Below, piece by piece: positions 14,124 through 21,145 of a DNA stretch of 22,431 nt. The stretch covers positions 32,855 to 55,285 of the forward strand of contig DGNT01000149.1 in assembly GCA_002389055.1 (NCBI GenBank), read 5' to 3'. The notes under the pieces were generated by a model. That model had not been told where the DNA came from. It saw only the letters and a program-made list of their open reading frames with translations, and searched no databases. The position numbers and the translations under genes are program-made. Positions within the stretch are counted from its first letter, which is position 1. Every line of letters begins with the position of its first letter. This DNA is from Alcanivorax sp. UBA4485 (GTDB lineage: Bacteria; Pseudomonadota; Gammaproteobacteria; Pseudomonadales; Alcanivoracaceae).

Positions 14124-14270
14124 TTGTAGGAGCGGGCCTTGCCCGCGAAAGGGTGGCGCCAGCCACCCGGCAGGATACCAGAGACCTGTCTAAGGGCAGC
14201 ACGAACAGCGTTTCTGGAATCCCGCCGGCCGGCTTTGCCGGCCTTTCGCGGGCGGGGCCCGCTCCTACAA
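14124..14270 (+). repeat. Palindromic intergenic element, copy B
   Basis: This complete 147-bp element lies between the convergent dehydrogenase and fadH genes. The outer ends are TTGTAGGAGCGGGC and GCCCGCTCCTACAA. Each arm carries two hairpins (GCGGGC/GCCCGC plus GGGTGGC/GCCACCC on the left; GCCGGC-type plus GCGGGC/GCCCGC on the right) and an inner inverted repeat CCGGCAGGAT...CCAGAGAC against TTTCTGG...ATCCCGCCGG. The asymmetric core reads CTAAGGGCAGCACGAACAGC. The right tip overlaps the last sense codon and stop of fadH. Confidence 0.9.
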
Positions 14271-16283
14271 GCGCGCGGCAAGCTCCGAGCCTTGTTTAAT
14301 GGCGCGCTTGGCGTCCAGCTCGGCGGCCAGGTCGGCGCCGCCGATCAGGTGGTGGTTGGCGGCTTCTTCCTGGTACAGCTCGCGCAGCGATTCCTGGCCG
14401 GCGCAAATCACCACCTGGTCCACTTCCAGCAAACCCTGCTTGTCGTCCTGGGTGATATGCAGGCCGGCATCATCAATGCGGTCGTAGCTGCAACCGGGCA
14501 GCATTTCCACGTTGCGGTGTTTGAGCGTGGCGCGGTGCACCCAGCCGCTGGTTTTGCCCAGATCCTTGCCCGGCGTGCTTTCCTTGCGCTGCAGCAGGTA
14601 GATTTTCCGCGCCGGCGTTTCCGGGTGCTTTTCCACCAGGCCGCCACGGGTTTCCGCGTTGAAATCCACGCCCCACTCCGCCAGCCACTCCGGCAGCGGC
14701 TGGGCGCCATCCCGGGGGGCTTCAGCAAGAAACTCCGCCACGTCGAAACCGATGCCGCCGGCGCCGATGATCGCCACCCGTTCGCCCACTTGCACCTTGC
14801 CGCGCAGCACGTCCACGTAGGACACCACCTTGGCGTGCTCAATGCCTTCGATACCAGGCCGGCGCGGTGACACCCCGGTGGCGATAACGATTTCCTGGAA
14901 GCCTTCGCGTTCCAGCTCGTCGCTCGCCACACGGCGGTTCAAAACCACTTTGACGCCGGTGCGTTCGATGCGCTTTTGAAAGTAGCGCAGGGTCTCGTGA
15001 AACTCTTCCTTGCCGGGGATCACCTTGGCCATGTTGAACTGGCCGCCGATCTCGCCGGCCTGGTCGAACAGGGTCACATCGTGGCCGCGCTCCGCCGCCA
15101 CCGTGGCGCAGGCCAGCCCGGCGGGGCCGGCGCCCACCACCGCCACTTTTTTGGGGGTGGCGGTGCGCAGGTAGACCAGCTCGGTTTCATGGCAGGCGCG
15201 CGGATTCACCAGACAGGACGCGCGCTTGAGCTCGAAGGTGTGATCCAGGCAGGCCTGGTTGCAGGCGATGCAGGTGTTGATCTCGTCGGCGCGACCTTCG
15301 GCGGCCTTGTTGACGAACTCCGAGTCCGCCAGCAACGGCCGGGCCATGGACACCGCGTCCGCCTGGCCGCTGGCGATGATGCGCTCGGCGGTGTCCGGGT
15401 CGTTAATCCGGTTGGAGGCCACCACCGGGATCGACACCACGTCTTTCACCTGGCGGGTCACTTCCGCGAACGCCGCCCGGGGCACCGAAGTGACAATCGT
15501 GGGTACCCGCGCTTCGTGCCAGCCGATGCCGCTGTTGATCAGGCTGGCGCCGGCTTTCTCAATGGCGCGGGCGAGATCCAGCACTTCCTCGCGGGTGCTG
15601 CCGTCGGGCACCAGGTCAATCACCGACAGCCGGTACATGATGATGAAATCCTCACCGCAACGGCGGCGGGTTTCCTCGACGATCTCCACCGGAAAGCGGC
15701 GGCGGTTCTCGGCGCTGCCGCCGTACTCGTCGGTGCGCTTGTTGGTGCGCGGCGCGGTGAACTGATTCACCAGATAGCCTTCGGAGCCCATGATCTCGAC
15801 GCCGTCGTAACCGGCTTCCTTGGCCAGCTCGGCGGTGCGCGCGAAGTCCTGGACCGTGGAGCGCACTTCACGGGTGCTCATCGCCTTGGGCTTGAACGGG
15901 TTGATCGGGCTCTTGATCGCCGATGCGGAGCGGGAGAACGGATGGTAACTGTAGCGGCCAGCGTGCAGCACCTGCAGCGCGATCTTGCCGCCTTCGCGGT
16001 GCACCGCGTCGGTGATCTTGCGGTGGTTGCGGATATCCAGCTTGCTGTTGAAGGTGCCGGACAAGGGATAGAACCAGCCGTGGCGGTTGGGGTTGATGCC
16101 GCCGGTCACGGACAGCGCGACACCGCCACGGGCCCGCTCGGCGAAATAGGCGGCCAGCTTCGGGTAGTGCCAGAAACGGTCTTCCAGCCCGGTGTGCATG
16201 GACCCCATGATCACCCGGTTCTTGAGCTGGGTATGCCCCAGATCCAGGGGGGAAAGCAGGTGGGAATAACCGTTGGCCGCCAT
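14265..16283 (-). CDS. fadH: NADPH-dependent 2,4-dienoyl-CoA reductase
   Basis: The 672-aa protein, the same length as E. coli FadH, has three parts. An N-terminal old-yellow-enzyme FMN barrel (1-330) includes GYDGVEIMGSEGYLVNQF and the Asn-Lys-Arg loop that follows it. A 4Fe-4S cluster uses the cysteines of CIACNQACLD and the downstream ASCLVNPRAC. FAD/NADPH domains show VVGAGPAGLACATVAAERG and VAIIGAGGIGFDVAEF. It reduces 2,4-dienoyl-CoA so that unsaturated fatty acids with even-numbered double bonds can be fully oxidised. The ATG at 16283 follows AGGAGA; a longer frame to 16421 runs into the promoter. It is divergent from a TetR regulator whose probable operator sits on the fadH promoter. 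The final Leu and stop codons lie in repeat B. Confidence 0.96.
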   Translation of the reverse strand: MAANGYSHLLSPLDLGHTQLKNRVIMGSMHTGLEDRFWHYPKLAAYFAERARGGVALSVTGGINPNRHGWFYPLSGTFNSKLDIRNHRKITDAVHREGGKIALQVLHAGRYSYHPFSRSASAIKSPINPFKPKAMSTREVRSTVQDFARTAELAKEAGYDGVEIMGSEGYLVNQFTAPRTNKRTDEYGGSAENRRRFPVEIVEETRRRCGEDFIIMYRLSVIDLVPDGSTREEVLDLARAIEKAGASLINSGIGWHEARVPTIVTSVPRAAFAEVTRQVKDVVSIPVVASNRINDPDTAERIIASGQADAVSMARPLLADSEFVNKAAEGRADEINTCIACNQACLDHTFELKRASCLVNPRACHETELVYLRTATPKKVAVVGAGPAGLACATVAAERGHDVTLFDQAGEIGGQFNMAKVIPGKEEFHETLRYFQKRIERTGVKVVLNRRVASDELEREGFQEIVIATGVSPRRPGIEGIEHAKVVSYVDVLRGKVQVGERVAIIGAGGIGFDVAEFLAEAPRDGAQPLPEWLAEWGVDFNAETRGGLVEKHPETPARKIYLLQRKESTPGKDLGKTSGWVHRATLKHRNVEMLPGCSYDRIDDAGLHITQDDKQGLLEVDQVVICAGQESLRELYQEEAANHHLIGGADLAAELDAKRAIKQGSELAARL

Positions 16284-16350
16284 TGATGTTCTCCTGTGTG
16301 GGCTGGGCGGGCCGCGCAACATGATGTGCCTTGGCCGCCTGGCTGCAATC

Positions 16351-16363
16351 TGGACGCCGTCAA
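16351..16363. promoter_or_regulatory. Second, weaker copy of the TetR-type operator core
   Basis: TGGACGCCGTCAA is an imperfect version of the TTGACGCTGTCAA core of the main palindrome. GACGCnGTCAAGATAG occurs at 16353-16368 and again at 16380-16395, exactly 27 bp apart. The spacing fits two regulator dimers on nearly one face of the DNA. The weaker site lies downstream of the fadH -10 element. Confidence 0.5.
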
Positions 16364-16390
16364 GATAGGATGCTATGTTGACGCTGTCAA
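16362..16390 (-). promoter_or_regulatory. Sigma-70 promoter of fadH
   Basis: On the minus strand the consensus -35 TTGACA (16390-16385) is separated by exactly 17 bp from TATCTT (16367-16362), a good -10. The transcript would start near 16355, giving a leader of about 70 bases. The -35 and spacer are covered by the palindromic operator. Confidence 0.75.
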
Positions 16391-16400
16391 GATAGCATCC
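16368..16400. promoter_or_regulatory. 33-bp palindromic operator between fadH and the tetR-like gene
   Basis: Two 15-bp arms (16368-16382 and 16386-16400) around GCT are inverted repeats with a single mismatch: GGATGCTATGTTGAC against the complement of GTCAAGATAGCATCC. The site overlaps the -35 of fadH and lies 27 bp before the TetR-family start codon. Long near-perfect palindromes in such divergent gaps are the usual binding sites of the adjacent TetR protein, so autorepression plus repression of fadH is the likely role. Confidence 0.8.
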
Positions 16401-16426
16401 GTAACGCCGCGAGACAGGCAACCACC

Positions 16427-17038
16427 ATGACGCAACCGGCCCGCTACCACCACGGAGACCTGCACGCCGCCTTGCTGCGCGAGGCGGCCGTTCTGCTGCG
16501 CGAGCAGGGCGTGGAAGGCCTCTCCCTGCGACGTCTGGCGGAGCGTGCCGGGGTGTCCCGTACCGCGCCCTACCACCACTTCCAGGATAAGAACGCCTTG
16601 CTCTGCGCGCTCGCCGAGGACGGCTTCCACCGGCTCGACCGTCTCATGGAAGAGGCGGCGTTCCAGGCCGACGACCCGGAGCCGGGGCTGCGCCGCTTCG
16701 TACGCGGCTACTTGCGTTTCGCCTGTGACGACCCGGAGCAGTACGAGCTGATGTTCGGGCGCACGTTGTGGAAGACCGGGCGCCCCACCGAGTCGCTGAC
16801 GCGGGTGGCCCACGGCTGCTTTCGTCGTTACGTGGACAAGCTCGAGGCGGACGGCCTGCGCGCCACCACCCTGCCCGGCGGCGCCGACCCGTTGCGTGTG
16901 GCGCAAGCGAGCTGGGCCACCCTGCACGGGCTCTGCCGCCTCTTGCTGGACGGCATCTACGTGGACCGCCAGGACATGGAGGCGGTCAGCGACCAGGCGG
17001 TGGCCCTGATGCTGGCCGCCGTGCGGCCGGCTCCGTAG
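16427..17038 (+). CDS. TetR/AcrR-family regulator, likely repressor of fadH
   Basis: The 203-aa protein has an N-terminal TetR helix-turn-helix (GVEGLSLRRLAERAGVSRTA, then PYHHFQDKNALL at about 45-60). Its C-terminal ligand domain has the WHG signature (WATLHGLCRLLLDGIY). Proteins of this type respond to small hydrophobic ligands, often acyl-CoAs, but the ligand here is inferred only from the neighbour fadH. The gene is divergent from fadH with 143 bp between the start codons and a 33-bp palindrome in between. The start is the ATG of MTQPARYHHGDLHAALL, a usual opening of this subfamily. A palindromic element follows the stop. Confidence 0.92.
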   Translation: MTQPARYHHGDLHAALLREAAVLLREQGVEGLSLRRLAERAGVSRTAPYHHFQDKNALLCALAEDGFHRLDRLMEEAAFQADDPEPGLRRFVRGYLRFACDDPEQYELMFGRTLWKTGRPTESLTRVAHGCFRRYVDKLEADGLRATTLPGGADPLRVAQASWATLHGLCRLLLDGIYVDRQDMEAVSDQAVALMLAAVRPAP

Positions 17039-17058
17039 CCGGCTAGGGAAGAGCACAC

Positions 17059-17217
17059 TGTGGGAGCTTGCCATGTGGGAGCGGGCCATGCCCGCGAAAG
17101 GGAGCGAAGCTCCCGGCAGGATGCCAGAGACACCGCTAACGGCGGCACAAACAACCTCTCTGGAATCCTGCCGGCCGGCTTTGCCGGCCTTTCGCTTGCA
17201 AGGCAAGCTCCCACAAG
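17059..17217 (+). repeat. Palindromic intergenic element, copy C (composite arms)
   Basis: This 159-bp copy lies between the convergent tetR-like and hydrolase genes, in the same orientation as A and B. The core reads CTAACGGCGGCACAAACAAC. The left arm begins with an extra tip, TGTGGGAGCTTGCC, before a second tip with the GCGGGC/GCCCGC hairpin. The right arm ends in a GCTTGC/GCAAGC-type hairpin and GGCAAGCTCCCACA. The copy thus mixes both stem types seen in the family. Confidence 0.9.
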
Positions 17218-17220
17218 CCG

Positions 17221-18225
17221 TTAGCGTTGCGCCGCCAGATACTCGGTCAGGGCTTCAATGTAATCGTCGTAGGCCTCGTACTGGGGAACGTGACCGATGC
17301 CTTCCAGTTCCACCAGCTTGGCGTTGGGGATGGCTTCGGCGGCTTCGGCGCCGAGACGGTCATAGCGCCCCAGTTCTTTTTGCTTTTCCTCGGAGGCCCG
17401 GTTGCGGCCCAGGGCGGTGCGGTCGCGGGTGCCGATGATCAGTAGCGTGGGCACTTTAATCTCGGGGAATTCGTAGACCACCGGCTGGTTGAAGATCATG
17501 TCGTAGTGCAGTGCCGAGTTCCACGCAATGCGCTTGTAGTCGGGGCCGCGAAGCCAGCCCTGCTGGAGCGTGAGCAGCGGCTGATAGCGGTCTTTCCACT
17601 GGCCGTCGAAGTAGGCCTTGGTCATGTAGGTCTTGATGTCTTCGGGTTTCTTTTTCAGTTCACCCTGGTACCAGGCGTCCACGGATTGCCAGGGCACGTG
17701 CTTGCGCCAATCCTCCAGGCCGATGGGATTGACCAACACCAGGGCGTCGCTGCGTTCGGGAAACATCAGCGTGAAGCGGGTGGCCAGCATGCCGCCCATG
17801 GAGTGGCCCATCACGGTCACGTCATCGACGTTCAGCTCATCGAGCAGCGTGCGGGTGTGATCGGCCAGGGTCTGGAAGGAATACTGGAAGTGTTCCGGCT
17901 TGCTGGATTTACCGAAGCCGATCTGATCCGGCACCACCACGCGATAGCCCTCTTCGGTGAGCCGCTCGATGGTGGTTTGCCAATAGGCACCGGAGAAATT
18001 CTTGCCGTGCAGCAGCAGCACGGTGTCGCCGTTGGGCTGATCCGGGCGCACGTCCATGTACGCCATTTCCAGTGTCTGCCGCTGGCTGTCCAGCTTCAGG
18101 GTATGCACCGGATGGGGGTAGTCGTAGCCGCTGAGGCGGGCGTCGAAGGCGGGCTTTTCGGCCGCCATGGTCTGGTTGCCAAGCGCCAGCGCGCACAGCG
18201 CCAGCAGGGATGTGAATACGCGCAT
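17221..18225 (-). CDS. Exported alpha/beta hydrolase
   Basis: The 334-aa protein starts with a signal peptide (about 22 residues, ending in TMAA), so it is periplasmic or secreted. The alpha/beta-hydrolase core shows the oxyanion region LLLHGKNFSGAYW, nucleophile S142 in VMGHSMGG, acid D268 in LLIIGTRDRTA and H312 in LEGIGHVPQYE, a complete catalytic triad. Esterase, lactonase or peptidase activity is possible; the substrate is unknown. AGGAGAAGGGA precedes the ATG. It stands between repeat C and the kinase gene; the 67 bp upstream contain no clear terminator, so some readthrough from the PepSY-two-component operon is possible. Confidence 0.92.
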   Translation of the reverse strand: MRVFTSLLALCALALGNQTMAAEKPAFDARLSGYDYPHPVHTLKLDSQRQTLEMAYMDVRPDQPNGDTVLLLHGKNFSGAYWQTTIERLTEEGYRVVVPDQIGFGKSSKPEHFQYSFQTLADHTRTLLDELNVDDVTVMGHSMGGMLATRFTLMFPERSDALVLVNPIGLEDWRKHVPWQSVDAWYQGELKKKPEDIKTYMTKAYFDGQWKDRYQPLLTLQQGWLRGPDYKRIAWNSALHYDMIFNQPVVYEFPEIKVPTLLIIGTRDRTALGRNRASEEKQKELGRYDRLGAEAAEAIPNAKLVELEGIGHVPQYEAYDDYIEALTEYLAAQR

Positions 18226-18292
18226 GATTCCCTTCTCCTGTTGTTGTTGCCGTTCAGGGGTGGAGACCGGGGCGACCGGAAAGTTCCTCGAT

Positions 18293-19609
18293 TCAGTCCG
18301 GCAAGGGCAGTGTGAGGATCACCCGGAGGCCACCCAGCGGGCTGTCAGTGAGGGTCAGGTTGCCGCCGTAGGCGGCCACGGTGTCGCTGACGATGGCCAG
18401 GCCCAGGCCGTCGCCGGCGACCCGCTCGTCCAGGCGGCGGCCGCGCTGCAGCACCTGCTCGCGGCGTGATGCCGGGATGCCGGACCCATCGTCGTCCACG
18501 GTGACCGTTAACAGGCCGCCATCCCGCGCCAGTGCCAACCGTACTTCGCCGGCGGCCCATTTGCAGGCGTTGTCGAGCAGGTTGCCGAGCAGCTCCAGCA
18601 TGTCGCCGCGCTCCACCGCCTGGGGCGGCAGCCCGGCGCCGTGCACCACCAGGTTGAGCGGCTTGCGGTGAGCACGGCGCAGCGTATCGGCCAGTGCCTC
18701 CAGGTCCTGGCCCGGCTCGAAGCGGGAGGCGGCGGTGGCCCCGGCGGCGACGCGGGCGCGGCCCAGGGCGCGACGCACGTTCGCCTCGATGTGGTCCAGT
18801 TGCGCCATCAGCAAGCCGTGCAGCTCCGGGGCGCGCTCGCGCAGCTCCCCGTCGCAGCGGTTGCGCAGCACCGCCAGCGGCGTTTTGAGGGCGTGTCCCA
18901 GGTCACCGAGGGCGTGCCGGGAGCGGTCCAACTGCTGCTCCATATGCCGCTGCAGACGGTTAATCTCGGTGACCAGCGGGCGCAGCTCGCGGGCCACGTC
19001 CTGGTCCAGCTCGGCGCGCTGGCCGCCGCGCAGCTGTTCGATCTGCCGGCGCGCTGCATTGAGCGGCTTGAGGCCGCGGCGAATCAGCCATTGCTGGACC
19101 AGGGCGAGGGCCGCCAGCACCACCACCCAGGTGAGCAGAGCGGCGGCCCGGGTATCACGGAAGCTGGCCTGTTGCGGGGCGTAATCCTGGGCCACCACCA
19201 CGGTGAGGTCCTGGCCGTCGCGCCGGAAACGGGTCCGGTAGCGCAGCAGGCTCTGGTCGCCAGGGCCGGGCAGCAGCTCGGTGTCCATGCCCGGGTTATC
19301 GGGCAGCGGCAGGTGCGCGTCCCACAACGACCGGGAGCGCCAGCGCTGGCCGTCGATCAGCACCACGAAATAGCGGCCGGACAGCGGGCGCCGGTAGGCC
19401 GGGTCGAGCATATCCTGTTCCAGCACCAGCCCGCCCGGGCCGGAAACCATGGCGGCCAGCACGCTGGCGGCCTCGTCGCGCAGTTGCCCGGCGGTGATCT
19501 GACGCTGCTCCCGCTCCAGCCACCAGAGCGCCGCCTGGCCCACCAACACGCCGGCCAGCAGCAGGCTGACAAACAGGCTCACCCCCAGGCGGACGCCGAT
19601 GGAACGCAT
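18293..19609 (-). CDS. PhoQ/BqsS-like sensor histidine kinase
   Basis: The 438-aa inner-membrane kinase has a first helix at 8-30, a periplasmic domain (31-155) with SGRYFVVLIDGQRWRSRSLW, and a second helix (about 156-174). A linker leads to H239 in the PhoQ-type H box LGDLGHALKTPLAVL, then N347 (GNLLDNACKWA), DDDGSGIP and GDGLGLAIV. All ATPase motifs are intact. The start codon abuts the stop of the regulator gene (TGAATG), so translation is coupled. Its partner is the regulator at 19610. The operon also encodes two acidic PepSY proteins, an arrangement known for cation-sensing systems; the RExxE iron motif of Pseudomonas BqsS is not seen in the periplasmic domain, so the signal is open. Confidence 0.93.
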   Translation of the reverse strand: MRSIGVRLGVSLFVSLLLAGVLVGQAALWWLEREQRQITAGQLRDEAASVLAAMVSGPGGLVLEQDMLDPAYRRPLSGRYFVVLIDGQRWRSRSLWDAHLPLPDNPGMDTELLPGPGDQSLLRYRTRFRRDGQDLTVVVAQDYAPQQASFRDTRAAALLTWVVVLAALALVQQWLIRRGLKPLNAARRQIEQLRGGQRAELDQDVARELRPLVTEINRLQRHMEQQLDRSRHALGDLGHALKTPLAVLRNRCDGELRERAPELHGLLMAQLDHIEANVRRALGRARVAAGATAASRFEPGQDLEALADTLRRAHRKPLNLVVHGAGLPPQAVERGDMLELLGNLLDNACKWAAGEVRLALARDGGLLTVTVDDDGSGIPASRREQVLQRGRRLDERVAGDGLGLAIVSDTVAAYGGNLTLTDSPLGGLRVILTLPLPD

Positions 19610-20275
19610 TCAGTCGCGCCCCGTGAACAAATAGCCCTGGCCGCGCCGGGTCTGGATCACCTCGCCGCCGAGCTTGCGGCGCAGCCGATTGATGTGCACT
19701 TCCACCACGTTGGAATCGCGCTCGCTTTCGCCGTCGTAGAGGTGTTCGCTGAGGGCGATTTTAGACAGTAATCTGCCCGGGTTGAGCATGAAATAACGCA
19801 GCATGCGGAATTCCGCGCCGGTCAGCTCGATCTCGTCCTGGTCCAGCCAGGCGCTCTGGCGCTCTTCGTCCAGTTCCACACCGCAGGCGCGCAGGCGGCG
19901 TTGGTTGGCGCTGCCGTGGCTGCGCCGCAACACCGCCTGCACCCGCAGCAGCAACTCCTCCGGGTGGAAGGGTTTGGTGAGGTAATCGTCAGCGCCGGCG
20001 CGCAGGCCATCCACACGCTCCGCCCAGCTGTCGCGGGCGGTGAGGATCAGCACCGGCATGCTCAGGCCCTGTTGCCGCCAGCGCCGCAGTACTTCCAGGC
20101 CGTCCAGGCCGGGCAGCCCCAGATCCAGGATCACCAGATCGAAATCGTCGTCGTGGGCGCGCACCAGGGCGTCGCGGCCGTCCGCCAGCCAGTCCACCGC
20201 GTAGCCGTGATCGCGCAGCAGTGGCAGCAGCTGGTCGGCCAGAGCGACGGTGTCTTCCACCAGCAACAGCCGCAT
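19610..20275 (-). CDS. PhoP/PmrA/BqsR-like response regulator
   Basis: The 221-aa OmpR-family regulator has a receiver domain (E7, D8, phospho-acceptor D51 in LVILDLGLPG, T79, K101 in LTKPF) and a winged-helix domain (about 127-219) with the recognition helix region SNVVEVHINRLRRKLGGE. It is second to last in the PepSY-PepSY-regulator-kinase operon; its ATG overlaps the stop of the preceding PepSY gene by one base (TGATG), and its stop abuts the kinase start. Four CCTTAA-type hexamers spaced 11 bp apart before the operon match the boxes used by PmrA and BqsR, so positive autoregulation is likely. Confidence 0.94.
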   Translation of the reverse strand: MRLLLVEDTVALADQLLPLLRDHGYAVDWLADGRDALVRAHDDDFDLVILDLGLPGLDGLEVLRRWRQQGLSMPVLILTARDSWAERVDGLRAGADDYLTKPFHPEELLLRVQAVLRRSHGSANQRRLRACGVELDEERQSAWLDQDEIELTGAEFRMLRYFMLNPGRLLSKIALSEHLYDGESERDSNVVEVHINRLRRKLGGEVIQTRRGQGYLFTGRD

Positions 20276-20586
20276 CAGTCGTCCACTTCGTCTTCGAGAA
20301 CACGCCCGGTGCGGGCGTCGATTTCCAGCTCGCGGACCACGCCGTCGCCGGTCAGCAGCTCGATTTCGTAAATCAATTCGCCATCGTCGTCGTCCAGCTC
20401 CGCTTCCAGTAAGCGGGCGCCGGGGTGGCGCTCATCCGCCTGGCGGAGGATCGCCTGGAACGACAATACTTCCCCGCTTTGCCGCAGCCGCAGGGCCTCG
20501 TCCTGATCCACATCCAGCGCCAGGGCGGAGGTCGCCCAAGCCAGGGAAAGGGCGACCATGGCCGCCCCTCCGAGTAACACACGCAT
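20275..20586 (-). CDS. PepSY-domain exported protein, second of a tandem pair
   Basis: The 103-aa protein has a signal peptide (first 24 residues, ending SALA) and one PepSY-like domain (FQAILRQADERHPGARLLEA, ELIYEIELLTGDGVVRELEI, DARTGRVLEDEVDD). It is very acidic (ELDDDDGE, EDEVDD), which would suit cation binding in the periplasm. It clearly aligns along its whole length with the preceding gene product and arose by duplication. Its ATG overlaps the previous stop (TAATG) and its stop overlaps the regulator start, so the operon is fully coupled. PepSY proteins often inhibit or modulate partner proteins; a role as accessory sensor for the kinase is inferred. Confidence 0.9.
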   Translation of the reverse strand: MRVLLGGAAMVALSLAWATSALALDVDQDEALRLRQSGEVLSFQAILRQADERHPGARLLEAELDDDDGELIYEIELLTGDGVVRELEIDARTGRVLEDEVDD

Positions 20587-20900
20587 TAGTCGTCACGCTC
20601 CTCGCCGAGGATTTCACCGTTAGTGGCGTCCAGCTCCAGGTCCCATTCCTGACCCTGGGCGTCGCGCAGATCCACCTGGTAAATCAGGCGGCCGTATTCG
20701 TCTTCCAGCTCGGTGTCTTCCACGGTGGCCTTGGGGTGATTGGCCAGCGCCGCTTCATTGAGCTTTTCGAACGACAGGATCTTGCCGTCCTCAACCAGTT
20801 TCATTGCGCGGTCGGGGCCCACATCGTCCGCGTGCACCAGGGTGGTGGTGCCGGCGAAACCGATCAGGGTGGCGAGCAACGTCTTGTTAATGGCGTTCAT
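20586..20900 (-). CDS. PepSY-domain exported protein, first gene of the two-component operon
   Basis: The 104-aa protein has a signal peptide (MNAINKTLLATLIGFAGTTT..., cleavage after LVHA) and a PepSY-like domain (SFEKLNEAALANHPKATVED, GRLIYQVDLRDAQGQEWDLE, LDATNGEILGEERDD). The ATG at 20900 is preferred over one at 20942 because GGAGAGAC precedes it and the signal peptide starts there. It is the first gene after the array of 11-bp-spaced repeats, so it would be the most strongly expressed product of the operon. Function is unknown; with its paralogue it may bind cations or tune the kinase. Confidence 0.9.
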   Translation of the reverse strand: MNAINKTLLATLIGFAGTTTLVHADDVGPDRAMKLVEDGKILSFEKLNEAALANHPKATVEDTELEDEYGRLIYQVDLRDAQGQEWDLELDATNGEILGEERDD

Positions 20901-20940
20901 GAGTCTCTCCTTTGTCCTCATTGCGTTGGGTACGGGAGTC

Positions 20941-20946
20941 ACTCTA
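20941..20946 (-). promoter_or_regulatory. Candidate -10 element of the PepSY/two-component operon
   Basis: On the minus strand TAGAGT lies 17 bp after a poor -35 hexamer (AGGGAG), which itself lies between the two innermost of four regulator repeats. A weak -35 flanked by binding sites is typical of promoters activated by OmpR-family regulators. Confidence 0.4.
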
Positions 20947-20955
20947 CGCCGGCCA

Positions 20956-20994
20956 CCTTAATTCTCCCTGAAGCCCGCCTTAACGCAACCTTAA
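20956..20994 (-). promoter_or_regulatory. Four 11-bp-spaced direct repeats, likely response-regulator boxes
   Basis: CCTTAA (20956), CCTGAA (20967), CCTTAA (20978) and CCTTAA (20989) repeat with an exact 11-bp period; on the operon strand they read TTAAGG, TTAAGG, TTCAGG, TTAAGG. TTAAG-N6-TTAAG is the published form of the BqsR box and nearly that of PmrA. The array lies 55-95 bp before the first PepSY start codon. Confidence 0.8.
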
Positions 20995-21091
20995 AGGAGG
21001 CGCAAGGACCACGGGGGATACCATGGGGCGGTTGCGCACTTGCAAAACGGTGCGTCTAAGGCCAACTTATGCTTTTTAAAATTGACTTCCA

Positions 21092-21104
21092 TTATTCGAA
21101 ATAA
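21092..21104. promoter_or_regulatory. Small palindrome upstream of tesB
   Basis: TTATT-CGA-AATAA is a 5-bp inverted repeat in an AT-rich patch (21066-21106) 42 bp before tesB. TTGACT (21083-21088) could be a -35 element but has no good -10 at the normal distance. The patch probably contains the tesB promoter. Confidence 0.25.
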
Positions 21105-21145
21105 CACGCGGGCGAACCCGTGCGGTTGAAACAAAAGGATGCACC

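Noticed and set aside
14976..16286. Plus-strand open frame of about 436 codons opposite fadH
   Set aside because: Antisense shadow; the minus strand encodes full-length FadH with its iron-sulfur cysteines and nucleotide-binding motifs.
18226..18292. Gap between the kinase and hydrolase genes examined for a terminator
   Set aside because: No stem with a T tract on the minus strand was found; it holds only the ribosome-binding site of the hydrolase gene and a GTT-rich run.
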